Shown: positions 1-5,663 of the stretch, in pieces
How positions within the stretch are numbered: position 1 is the stretch's first letter
Layout of the letters: the number at the start of each line of letters is the position of its first letter
Assembly: GCA_001803705.1 (NCBI GenBank)
Contig: MHDY01000084.1
Location: 1 to 6,127, forward strand
Reading direction: 5' to 3'
Length of the DNA stretch: 6,127 nucleotides
From: Nitrospirae bacterium GWC2_56_14
Lineage (GTDB): Bacteria > Nitrospirota > UBA9217
Made by a program: the position numbers and the translations under genes
Notes under the pieces: generated by a model
What the model saw: only the letters and a program-made list of their open reading frames with translations
What the model was told of the DNA's origin: nothing
Database searches by the model: none

Positions 1-92
1 TCATATTTGCCGAAGCCGGAAAATTAAAAACTTTATGAACTGCTCAGGTTGGTGAGCGCCGTAGAGACTCTCCTCCTGCGCAGTTTTTGCCT

Positions 93-120
93 TTGCCGGA
101 GTGCGTCTTTGCGTTACAAT
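93..120 (+). promoter_or_regulatory. Possible sigma-70 promoter of birA
   Basis: TTGCCG (93-98) is followed after 16 bases by TACAAT (115-120). This resembles a -35/-10 pair driving birA. Transcription would start near 127, so an mRNA beginning at the ATG at 128 would be nearly leaderless. That agrees with the lack of a clear Shine-Dalgarno sequence before the ATG. The match is moderate and only sequence-based. Bases 1-92 hold nothing I can assign. Confidence 0.3.
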
Positions 121-127
121 CCCTGCC

Positions 128-949
128 ATGCAATCAGATACTTCAGCACCAGACCCCTTCTGGCAGGAATTGGCCGTCAGCTCCCCCCTGGCCGGCCACC
201 CCCTTATCCTGCGGGACGAGACCGGCTCGACCAACAGCGACGCCCTGGAACTGGCCCGGGCCGGCGCGGCCACCGGCACCATCGTCATTGCCCGCAGCCA
301 GACCGGCGGCCGCGGCCGACTGGGACGCAGCTGGTTCTCGCCCGCCGGCAGCGGGCTCTATTTTTCCATGATTCTGCGGCCGGCGCTGGCCCCGGCCGAG
401 CTGCCCAGGATAACCCTGGCCGCGGGGGTGGCCCTTTGCCGGGCCGTGTCCGGGCTCTGCCGGCCAACGCCGCTGATCAAATGGCCCAACGATCTGCTGC
501 TGGGTGGCAGAAAGTGCGGCGGCATCCTGACGGAATGCGAATTCGGGCGCGACGGCTCCCCCTTGGTGGTGCTGGGCATCGGCATCAACGTTTCCACTCC
601 CCCTGCCGCGTTTCCGGCCGAGCTGCGCGGCAAAGTGACATGCCTTGCCGACCGGTGCGCTTCCCCCATCCGCCGGCTCAACCTCCTGCGGGAGATCATC
701 ATTGCCGTGGATGCGGTGACTGCGCGTCTGGAGGCCGGGGAGTTTGCCGCGATTCTTGCCGAATGGCGCGCCCTTGATGCGACAAAGGAGAAGCGGCTCA
801 CCTGGCTGACCACCGGGGGCGCGGCGGTAACCGGCATCTCCCTTGGCCCGGACCAGGAAGGCCTGCTGCACATCAGAGACGATCAGGGCAGGACCCATGC
901 GGTGCTGTCCGGAGATATCCTTCTTCAATGGTGTAGAGTAGAGCGCTGA
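128..949 (+). CDS. birA: Biotin--[acetyl-CoA-carboxylase] ligase (single-domain BirA), 3' end altered by mobile elements
   Basis: The product is a cytoplasmic biotin protein ligase. It activates biotin with ATP to biotinyl-5'-AMP and transfers biotin to the lysine of carrier proteins such as the acetyl-CoA carboxylase BCCP subunit. Counting from ATG 128 (273 aa), it shows DETGSTN (about 30-36), the biotin/ATP loop GGRGRLGRSW (about 60-69) with SPAGSGLYFS after it, KWPNDLLLGGRKCGGIL (about 118-134) and GIGIN (about 150-154). The C-terminal SH3-like domain ends at SGDILLQW. There is no N-terminal helix-turn-helix, so this is a group I ligase that probably does not repress transcription. An alternative GTG start at 101 adds nine residues; neither start has a strong ribosome site. 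The last residues CRVER and the TGA are not native: they read antisense through the 3' end of the group II intron starting at 933. Before that insertion the frame ended CAA TGG TAA, using the GTAA end of the IS. The family assignment is secure; the native C-terminus is unknown. Confidence 0.93.
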   Translation: MQSDTSAPDPFWQELAVSSPLAGHPLILRDETGSTNSDALELARAGAATGTIVIARSQTGGRGRLGRSWFSPAGSGLYFSMILRPALAPAELPRITLAAGVALCRAVSGLCRPTPLIKWPNDLLLGGRKCGGILTECEFGRDGSPLVVLGIGINVSTPPAAFPAELRGKVTCLADRCASPIRRLNLLREIIIAVDAVTARLEAGEFAAILAEWRALDATKEKRLTWLTTGGAAVTGISLGPDQEGLLHIRDDQGRTHAVLSGDILLQWCRVER

Positions 950-1041
950 TGAAAATTCGAAACCATCACGACTTTCAAGAACGTCTCGCCGCACGCAGCT
1001 ACTGCGTGTCGTAATGTATTGAGCCTCATCAGCGCCCCCTC
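936..1041 (-). ncRNA. Group II intron domain VI with bulged branch-point adenosine
   Basis: On the minus strand, GAG (1041-1039), GGG (1038-1036) and GCGCTGATGA (1035-1026) pair with TCATCAGCGC (952-943), TCT (942-940) and CTC (938-936). The only unpaired base in this stem is A939, seven nucleotides from the intron end at 933. This is the geometry of the lariat branch point. The domain is about 106 nt, larger than the roughly 35-45 nt common in bacteria. Its distal part has its own inverted repeats: 965-972 with 1008-1015, and CACGCAG/CTGCGTG around a 3-nt loop at 992-1008. Confidence 0.85.
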
Positions 1042-1044
1042 GTC

Positions 1045-1077
1045 GAACCGGACGTGCGGTTTTCCCGCATCCGGCTC
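1045..1077 (-). ncRNA. Group II intron domain V (catalytic hairpin)
   Basis: The 33-nt hairpin reads GAGCCGGA, TGCGG, loop GAAAA, CCGCA, a two-base CG bulge and TCCGGTTC on the minus strand. The lower stem GAGCCGGA/TCCGGTTC pairs over eight base pairs with one G-U. It contains the AGC catalytic triad and the metal-binding bulge on the 3' side. It is one nucleotide shorter than the common 34-nt form because the loop/upper stem is compact. This is the most conserved ribozyme part, and it fixes the intron's strand. Confidence 0.93.
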
Positions 1078-1103
1078 TCCGATGATCTCTCGCCACAAGG
1101 CAT

Positions 1104-2474
1104 TCACAAGGAGTTGACGGCTCGTTCATGCAAGTAGATCAATCCCGCAGACCTCAGCGCCTGATACAGCGTCTGGCCTTCCAGGTGTTGACAGCGCCGT
1201 TGGCTCCGCGTCCTCATGAAGCGACAAAAACGGTTTTGCACGTACCAGTCGATCTTTTTAAACGCCACGCGAGGATAGCCATAACTGAAGTAGTTTCCCC
1301 ACCCGGCCAGAAAAAGATTCGTTGTGTCGATCACCTCAACCAGCGGGACAGTTATCCATCGCTCGGTCATCGCCTTTATTCTGGAGCGCGCCCGTTTCAG
1401 GCTCTTCTCCGAAGGCGTCACATTCAGATATCGACCCGGTCCTTTGAGGCTGCGGTCGAAACGAAACGTAAAACCAAGGAAATCAAAACTACTGCCCGCC
1501 TGTCTCAGATTGACCGTGGCTGTTTTGTCTCGATTCAGGATCAGCTCAAGTCCTCCCAGGGTTTCATCCACAAATGCATGGATGCGCGGCCCGATGTAAC
1601 GTGCCATGATCACCCAGTCATCGGCGTAACGGACCAGCCGAGCATTGGCGAAGTGCCGGGGACCATCCGGGGCATGGAACCGTTTATCGAACTCGTGCAG
1701 AAAGATATTCGCCAGCAGCGGGGAAATAACACCTCCCTGTGGCGTACCCTTTCCGGGGCGAGTGGTCTTCTTCCGTCCCTTCTCGTCTTCCTCCACGACC
1801 TCGCACTGCAGCCACATCCTGATCAGCTTCAGTACCGGCCTGTCGGCTATGCGCCGCTTCAGGAAGGTCATCAGCTTCTCATGGTTGATGGTGTCAAAAT
1901 AGCTGCTCAGGTCCGCGTCCAGAACCTCCTGGCAGCCGGCCCGCAGAGATTCGCGGATCGAGGCAAGAGCATCATGGGCCTTGCGTTCCGGTCGAAAACC
2001 ATACGAGCAGTCCTCAAAGTCTGCCTCGAAGATCGGCTCAAGGATCAGCAGGACCACCATCTGGACGATCCGGTCTTTGACAGTCGGTATTCCCAGCGGC
2101 CGCATCTTGCCGTTTGCCTTCGGGATATAGACTCGCTTGACCGGCCTCGGCCGGTAGGTCTTCTCCCGCAGTTGCTGCTGGATTTCCGCCAGCAGTTCCT
2201 GCACCCCGTTCGGCCGTTTCTTGATGGACTTGAGACTCATTCCGTCCACCCCGGCCGCGCCACGATTGGCATATACCCGTTTCCAGGCATCTTCGAGCAC
2301 ATCCATCCGGTATACCCGGTCGTACAGGGCATAGAATCGAAACTCCGGTTCTTGCTTGGCCTTGTGGCCCAGTTTCTGCCGCAGAAGAGAGACTTTTTGG
2401 CTCAACTCGGCTCCAGAAGACGTCCGAAGCGAATGGCTGATGCGACTTCCCGTAATGGAACATTTCTCGTTCAA
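1104..2474 (-). CDS. ltrA: Group II intron reverse transcriptase/maturase, no endonuclease domain
   Basis: This 456-aa protein helps the intron RNA fold and splice and copies it during retrohoming. RT motifs appear in order: RGAAGVDGMS (71-80), IPKANGKMRPLGIPTVKDR (117-135), SYGFRPERKAHDAL (157-170), DADLSSYFDTINH (186-198, motif A aspartate 188), GTPQGGVISPLLANIFLHEFD (243-263), the catalytic YADD box (283-286) and FDFLGFTF (330-337). The maturase (X/GIIM) domain covers about 355-430, including NLFLAGWGNYFSYG. The protein stops soon after with YLHERAVNSL, so there is no C-terminal HNH endonuclease; mobility would rely on nicks or replication-fork priming. The start is TTG at 2474, chosen because AAAGGAGG (2490-2483 on the minus strand) lies about 9 nt upstream and the family's N-terminal pattern begins soon after. 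All motifs are intact, so activity is plausible. The gene symbol is used in the generic sense. Confidence 0.95.
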   Translation of the reverse strand: MNEKCSITGSRISHSLRTSSGAELSQKVSLLRQKLGHKAKQEPEFRFYALYDRVYRMDVLEDAWKRVYANRGAAGVDGMSLKSIKKRPNGVQELLAEIQQQLREKTYRPRPVKRVYIPKANGKMRPLGIPTVKDRIVQMVVLLILEPIFEADFEDCSYGFRPERKAHDALASIRESLRAGCQEVLDADLSSYFDTINHEKLMTFLKRRIADRPVLKLIRMWLQCEVVEEDEKGRKKTTRPGKGTPQGGVISPLLANIFLHEFDKRFHAPDGPRHFANARLVRYADDWVIMARYIGPRIHAFVDETLGGLELILNRDKTATVNLRQAGSSFDFLGFTFRFDRSLKGPGRYLNVTPSEKSLKRARSRIKAMTERWITVPLVEVIDTTNLFLAGWGNYFSYGYPRVAFKKIDWYVQNRFCRFMRTRSQRRCQHLEGQTLYQALRSAGLIYLHERAVNSL

Positions 2475-2764
2475 GCGGATCTTCCTCCTTTGTCAGAAAC
2501 ACGATCAAAGTCCTGCCCCTTGGCTCCACCCTGTTTCCAGGGTTTCATCGCTACTATGGGCAGGTCCGACTCCCGGCCGGGACCGCGAAGCAGGTTATGC
2601 ATTCCCCACCTGCGTTTGGACTCGGGCTGCTTGCTGCCTTGCCCGTCCCGCCGGGTCTCCCAGGTTCCCTGGCGCTCCTTTGCCTGCATGCCGTCCCCAA
2701 ACACCCCGGGCGACACGACGCGACGCTCCTGTTTTCTCATCGCGCCGTCAGCGGGTTTCCCCTT

Positions 2765-2770
2765 TCGGTT
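2765..2770 (-). other. EBS1 target-recognition sequence of the group II intron
   Basis: The RNA sense sequence AACCGA, at intron positions 209-214, is exactly complementary to the six bases just before the intron (IBS1, TCGGTT, 2984-2979 minus). A candidate EBS2, GCAGGG (2867-2862), pairs with CCCTGT (2992-2987) with one G-U. It sits two bases upstream of IBS1, the usual arrangement. EBS1 is well supported; EBS2 is less certain because no structure was computed. Confidence 0.7.
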
Positions 2771-2978
2771 GGAGGGTCACCGCCACCGATCGTGTAACGA
2801 GGCCGAATCGGGTTCACCATGTTACGGCCTGCAGCCTGTCTGGCCTTGCGGCTTTTTCCGGCCCTGCTTGACGCTTCGGATTACTCCTCCGCGCCGGGCC
2901 GGCGACTTCGCGGTGAACAGGCAATTACCGCGGGTGGCATTTCAGCCACCAGGATCGCCAGAGCTTCGCCTGGCGCAC

Positions 2979-2994
2979 AACCGATCACAGGGTA
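2979..2994 (+). repeat. Left terminal inverted repeat of the IS66 element (inner 16 bp; outer GT at 931-932)
   Basis: AACCGATCACAGGGTA continues the GT at 931-932, from which the intron separates it. The joined 18-mer GTAACCGATCACAGGGTA matches the right repeat at all but positions 5, 7 and 12. The same bases on the minus strand serve as the intron's IBS1/IBS2. Confidence 0.8.
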
Positions 2995-3001
2995 TGAATT
3001 T

Positions 3002-3030
3002 TTCACGGGCGACATGAATTCCGGTATGTT
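3002..3030 (+). promoter_or_regulatory. Possible sigma-70 promoter for the IS genes
   Basis: TTCACG (3002-3007) and TATGTT (3025-3030) are 17 bases apart, at a suitable distance before the DUF4338 start at 3063. The promoter would lie just inside the left TIR and drive both IS genes. It is to the right of the intron, so the intron should not block it. Both hexamers are imperfect. Confidence 0.35.
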
Positions 3031-3062
3031 ATGGTGCACTCCACAGACTGGAGGGCACTTTC

Positions 3063-3929
3063 ATGGAACAAGCATATCATATCCGTGGCCGGGATATCAC
3101 TCCTGGCGATCTCGACACTATCCGTGGTCTCGTGGCCCAACACTGGGACAAGGGACGCACAGTCATTTCCCGCCTGCTCTGCGAACACTGGAACTGGCTG
3201 CAAGCAAACGGCGCGCTCAAAGACCGCGCCTGCAGGGTTCTGCTGCTTTCCCTGGAGCAAAAAGGCGCCATCGAACTTCCTCCCAGCCAATCCCCCATTA
3301 TCAGGACCGGCAGAAAAACCCGCTGCCGCACATTCACCTACGACTCGACCCCGCTCGGCGGCTGCGTCTCACGGACGGAAGAACTCCGCTTTTCCATGGT
3401 CCGCCGCACTACCGAGGAAGTTTTTTGGAATTACCTGATTGACACCTACCACTATTTGGGCAACCCCAAAATCGTCGGTTCCTACCTCAAATATCTCGTC
3501 TATCTCGACGGTCGCCCGGTGGCCGCCCTGGGTTGGGGGGCCGCGGCCTGGCGGGTCGCTGCCCGGGACAGCTTCATCGGCTGGGACAACGAGCACAGGC
3601 TTACCAATCTTCACAAGGTGGCCGGCAACGTCCGCTTCCTCATCTTGCCCTGGGTCAGGGTCAAATGTCTGGCATCCCGGATACTTGCGGCCAATGTCCG
3701 TAGGCTCCCGCACGACTGGCAGGCATTCTACAACCAACGTCTCGTGCTGCTGGAGACCTTCGTCGACACCACGAGATTCGCCGGCACCTGTTACAAGGCG
3801 GCCAACTGGCACCCTGCCGGCTTAACCCGCGGCCGGGGCAAGTACGGTCCCAACACCCCTGGACAGCCGGTCAAGGCCGTCTTCCTCTATCCTCTCGACC
3901 GCAACTTCCGTGAACTGCTCCACCGTTGA
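3063..3929 (+). CDS. DUF4338 (DruA-family) protein carried by the IS
   Basis: This 288-aa protein matches the DUF4338 family over its full length. DUF4338 includes DruA of Druantia anti-phage systems, but the molecular activity is not established. The N-terminal part (about 11-75: LDTIRGLVAQHW, NGALKDRACRVLLLSLEQKGAIELP) has the family's helical, HTH-like opening. The conserved core runs from WNYLIDTYHYLGNPKIVG (122-139) through LKYLVYLDGRPVAALGWG (142-159), FIGWDNEHRLTNLHKVAGNVRFLILPWV (171-198), ETFVDTTRFAGTCYKAANW (231-249) and GLTRGRGKYG (253-262) to KAVFLYPLDRNFRELL (271-286). There is no signal peptide or membrane segment. GGAGG (3050-3054) lies 8 nt before the ATG, a good ribosome site. 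The gene overlaps the transposase start by 20 bp. The rest of a Druantia system (the large helicase DruE and the other dru genes) is absent, so a defence role for this copy is not supported. Being inside the IS between both TIRs, it is more likely an accessory or passenger gene. Confidence 0.88.
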   Translation: MEQAYHIRGRDITPGDLDTIRGLVAQHWDKGRTVISRLLCEHWNWLQANGALKDRACRVLLLSLEQKGAIELPPSQSPIIRTGRKTRCRTFTYDSTPLGGCVSRTEELRFSMVRRTTEEVFWNYLIDTYHYLGNPKIVGSYLKYLVYLDGRPVAALGWGAAAWRVAARDSFIGWDNEHRLTNLHKVAGNVRFLILPWVRVKCLASRILAANVRRLPHDWQAFYNQRLVLLETFVDTTRFAGTCYKAANWHPAGLTRGRGKYGPNTPGQPVKAVFLYPLDRNFRELLHR

Positions 3930-5297
3930 CAAAACGCTCCTGCCCAAGGGGGTGGAGATTGCCGACAACGATTGGCAACGAGTTCCGCCGTCGGTTATCG
4001 CGCTCATCCTGCTTCTGCTCAAAACCATCGAGGAGTTGACGGCCCGGCTCAAACTCGACTCCGCCACCTCCAACCGTCCGCCATCCACGGATAAACCCTT
4101 TGCCAAAAAGAACCGGGGAGCAAAACCCGAAACGTCCGGCAAAGGCAAACCAGGAGCCCGCAAGGGGCACAAGGGCTATCGCCAGGCCTTGCTTGAGCCC
4201 ACCGACATCACGCCTGTCCACCCCGGTGCCTGTACATGCGGAGGCGTCGAATTCCGCGACCATGAGCCCTATTATACCCATCAGTATATCGAACTGCCCA
4301 AGATCTTCCTGTCGGTGCGGCACTTCATCCTCTTCAAGGGCCGCTGCGCCGCCTGTGGAAAAATCGGCAAGGGCTATGTTCCCCATGAACACCGCTACGG
4401 CTTCGGGCCACGATTCACCGCGCTGGTCGCCGAAGTTGCCGGTATTGCGGGAAATAGCCGCGACACCATCCGTGCCTTCTGCTCCTCCGTGCTGGGTGTC
4501 CGCATCAGCCTCGGCACCATCCAGAAGCTCATCGACCGCACGCCACCCTCCCGCACTACGAAGCCATCAGGGACAAGGCCCGCTGTGCTCCCGTCAACCA
4601 CCTCGATGAAACTTCCTGGAAGAACGGCGGCAAACTCCACTGGCTCTGGGTGATGGTGGGTCCGCTGGTCGCCTTTTTCATGATCCACCCCAACCGCTCC
4701 CAGAAAGCCTTCGCAGAACTCATCGGCTACTGGAACGGCATACTCGTCAGCGACAACTACGGAGTCTACCGTAAGTGGACAAACCTGCGCCAGACCTGTC
4801 TCGCCCATCTCATCCGGCAGGCCAAGGCCCTTGCCCTGCGAAAAGATCCAGAACTCGCCGCCTGCGGCAAGTGGTCCAGGGATGAACTCCAGCGCCTCTG
4901 CAAAATGGCCCATGAGCCTCCCTCGCGGGCCGAATGGTCAGCATTCTTCGCCAGGTTCTGTCGGCTTATCGACCTTTATCGCGACTCCGAAAGCGATGCG
5001 GGCAAGCTCGTCCGCCTGCTGGACAAAGAAATGGAGTGCCTCTTTGTCTTTCTCCAGCAGGCCGGCGTCCAGCCAACCAACAACGTTGCGGAACGAACCA
5101 TCCGTTTCGCGGTGCTCTGGCGCAAACGCAGCTTCGGCTCTAACTCCGATAAAGGCTGCCGCTGGGTCGAACGAATACTCTCGCTCAGGCAAACCTGCCG
5201 CCTCCACAACAAGCCAACCTTCCCAATCCTCGTCGATGCCATGACCGCCCATTTTCGCGGTCATGCCCCGGACATCTCTTGGATTACCGCACTGTAA
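3910..5297 (+). pseudogene. tnpC: IS66-family transposase (TnpC type), frameshifted
   Basis: This is a DDE transposase of the IS66 family. The N-terminal part in frame from GTG 3910 shows a leucine-rich helix (about 29-48), the family NRPPSTDKP segment (about 55-63), a basic linker with GARKGHKGYR (82-91), a zinc-finger-like CxC (108, 110) and CxxC (146, 149), and GVRISLGTIQKLIDR (196-210). The frame then changes by one base near 4540-4550. The continuation is PHYEAIRDKARCAPVNHLDETSWKNGG and onward, giving the catalytic residues Asp (HLDETSW, 4605-4607), Asp (VSDNYGVY, 4752-4754) and Glu (NNVAERTIR, 5091-5093). Read without the shift, the first frame ends at TGA 4651-4653 after about 36 unrelated residues. 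Repaired, the protein would be about 462 aa, at the short end for IS66. A TGATG at 4651-4655 could allow reinitiation, but that product lacks the first catalytic Asp. No slippery heptamer is seen, so a 1-nt deletion or sequencing error is likeliest. Confidence 0.87.
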
Positions 5298-5330
5298 TTT
5301 CTCGCTGCCTCGCTGTTTTTGCCTGACCGC

Positions 5331-5348
5331 TACCCTCTGATTGATTAC
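5331..5348 (-). repeat. Right terminal inverted repeat of the IS66 element
   Basis: On the minus strand it reads GTAATCAATCAGAGGGTA, matching 15 of 18 positions of the rebuilt left end. It starts 33 bp after the transposase stop, as expected for an IS. It differs from the left repeat in the positions the intron uses for base pairing. Confidence 0.82.
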
Positions 5349-5653
5349 AAAAAATATATTTCTTGAGGAATTCTCGCTCACTTGGCGAACAGATGGCAAA
5401 AAAAAGTACCTGCCGGCAGGACCGGAGGGCCAAAATTTACTTGGCATTCGCTATCTAAAAATGAATGCAAGGACTCGACCTGGCTGATTACACTTTGGAC
5501 CAAGCAAAACCCCCATCTCCTGTCAGTTAACAGGAAATAACGCCTGTAAAAAGTTAGGGAAATCGACGTGTTACAACTAAACCGCTATTATGTAAAAGTA
5601 TGAAATGTTAGTCATAGGGGCAATATAAAAAAAAAGGGGGGCGATACGTAGGC
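5349..5653. other. Intergenic region without a recognisable gene
   Basis: These 305 bases are visibly AT-richer than the IS and birA. They hold a perfect 12-bp palindrome CCTGCCGGCAGG (5409-5420), a GCATTC/GAATGC inverted repeat (5444-5449 with 5463-5468) and TCCTGT/ACAGGA around a 6-nt loop (5518-5535). Near the end is a run of nine A and six G (5627-5641). A frame from ATG 5393 would give only 21 residues without a ribosome site. I see no continuation of birA here and no tRNA or known riboswitch. Confidence 0.6.
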
Positions 5654-5663
5654 TTAACCTACG
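5627..5663 (-). terminator. Probable terminator of the LuxR-family gene
   Basis: On the minus strand, CGTAGG (5663-5658), loop TTAAG and CCTACG (5652-5647) form a 6-bp hairpin that includes the gene's TAA stop (5656-5654). A run of nine T follows at 5635-5627. The gap of 11 bases, including six C, between stem and T run is longer than in a textbook intrinsic terminator, so efficiency is uncertain. Confidence 0.45.

Larger units (their letters stand above)
933..2978 (-). mobile_element. Complete group II intron (ribozyme plus RT/maturase), antisense to birA and the IS genes
   Basis: This is a self-splicing, retrotransposing ribozyme read on the minus strand. The 5' end is GTGCGCC (from 2978 leftward), matching the GUGYG rule, followed by the start of domain I with a perfect CGCCAG/CTGGCG hairpin. 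EBS1 AACCGA (2770-2765) pairs over 6 bp with IBS1 TCGGTT, the last six bases of the 5' exon (2984-2979). The maturase frame lies in domain IV (2474-1104). Domain V is at 1045-1077, and domain VI is at 936-1041 with a bulged A at 939. The intron ends CTCTAC at 933, so it follows the 3' AY rule and has the branch adenosine 7 nt from the end. Total length is 2046 nt. It sits inside the left TIR of the IS66-type element. Since it lies antisense to birA and to the IS genes, it cannot splice out of their mRNAs. I do not assign an intron class; the lack of an endonuclease domain excludes classes that always carry HNH. Confidence 0.92.
931..5348 (+). mobile_element. IS66-family insertion sequence with DUF4338 cargo, interrupted by a group II intron
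   Basis: The element is bounded by imperfect 18-bp inverted repeats starting GTAA, the usual IS66-family terminus. The left repeat is GT (931-932) plus AACCGATCACAGGGTA (2979-2994). The right repeat is 5331-5348, reading GTAATCAATCAGAGGGTA on the minus strand. Fifteen of 18 positions agree. Without the 2046-nt intron the IS is 2372 bp. It encodes a DUF4338 protein and a frameshifted TnpC-type transposase, with no TnpA or TnpB, as in the single-transposase branch of IS66. The family's usual 8-bp target duplication is absent: 923-930 is CTTCAATG and 5349-5356 is AAAAAATA. The split left end and broken transposase suggest the copy is immobile unless helped in trans, and even then the left end is compromised. 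Confidence 0.82.

Noticed and set aside
1..27. Possible last eight codons of an upstream plus-strand gene ending TAA at 25-27
   Set aside because: Too short to recognise; other frames are equally open here.
948..1013. Small frame MKIRNHHDF... starting at the ATG overlapping the birA stop
   Set aside because: It looks like a translationally coupled next gene, but the bases belong to intron domain VI and the frame stops after 21 residues.
143..1129. Minus-strand open frame of 328 codons under birA, containing SALYSTPLK
   Set aside because: It is a shadow of birA. The LYST-like stretch is simply the translated 3' end of the group II intron, which helped to locate that end.
1128..3017. Long open frame (629 codons) on the plus strand opposite the intron
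   Set aside because: It is antisense to the reverse transcriptase and continues across ribozyme domains. It shows no protein-family pattern and is a by-product of GC-rich coding sequence.
3063..3929. A Druantia anti-phage operon
   Set aside because: Only the DUF4338 (DruA-family) component is present. No DruE-type helicase or other dru gene is seen, and the gene is enclosed by IS ends.
4540..4560. Programmed ribosomal frameshift in the transposase
   Set aside because: No slippery heptamer is aligned to the reading frame at the place where the family pattern changes frame.
5383..5445. Cyclic-di-GMP (GEMM) riboswitch-like stretch
   Set aside because: GGCAAA and AGGGCC occur, but the GAAA tetraloop-receptor arrangement and the paired stems of GEMM are missing.
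5393..5458. 21-residue frame from ATG 5393 after the IS
   Set aside because: There is no Shine-Dalgarno sequence at a suitable distance, no recognisable pattern, and the length is expected by chance.
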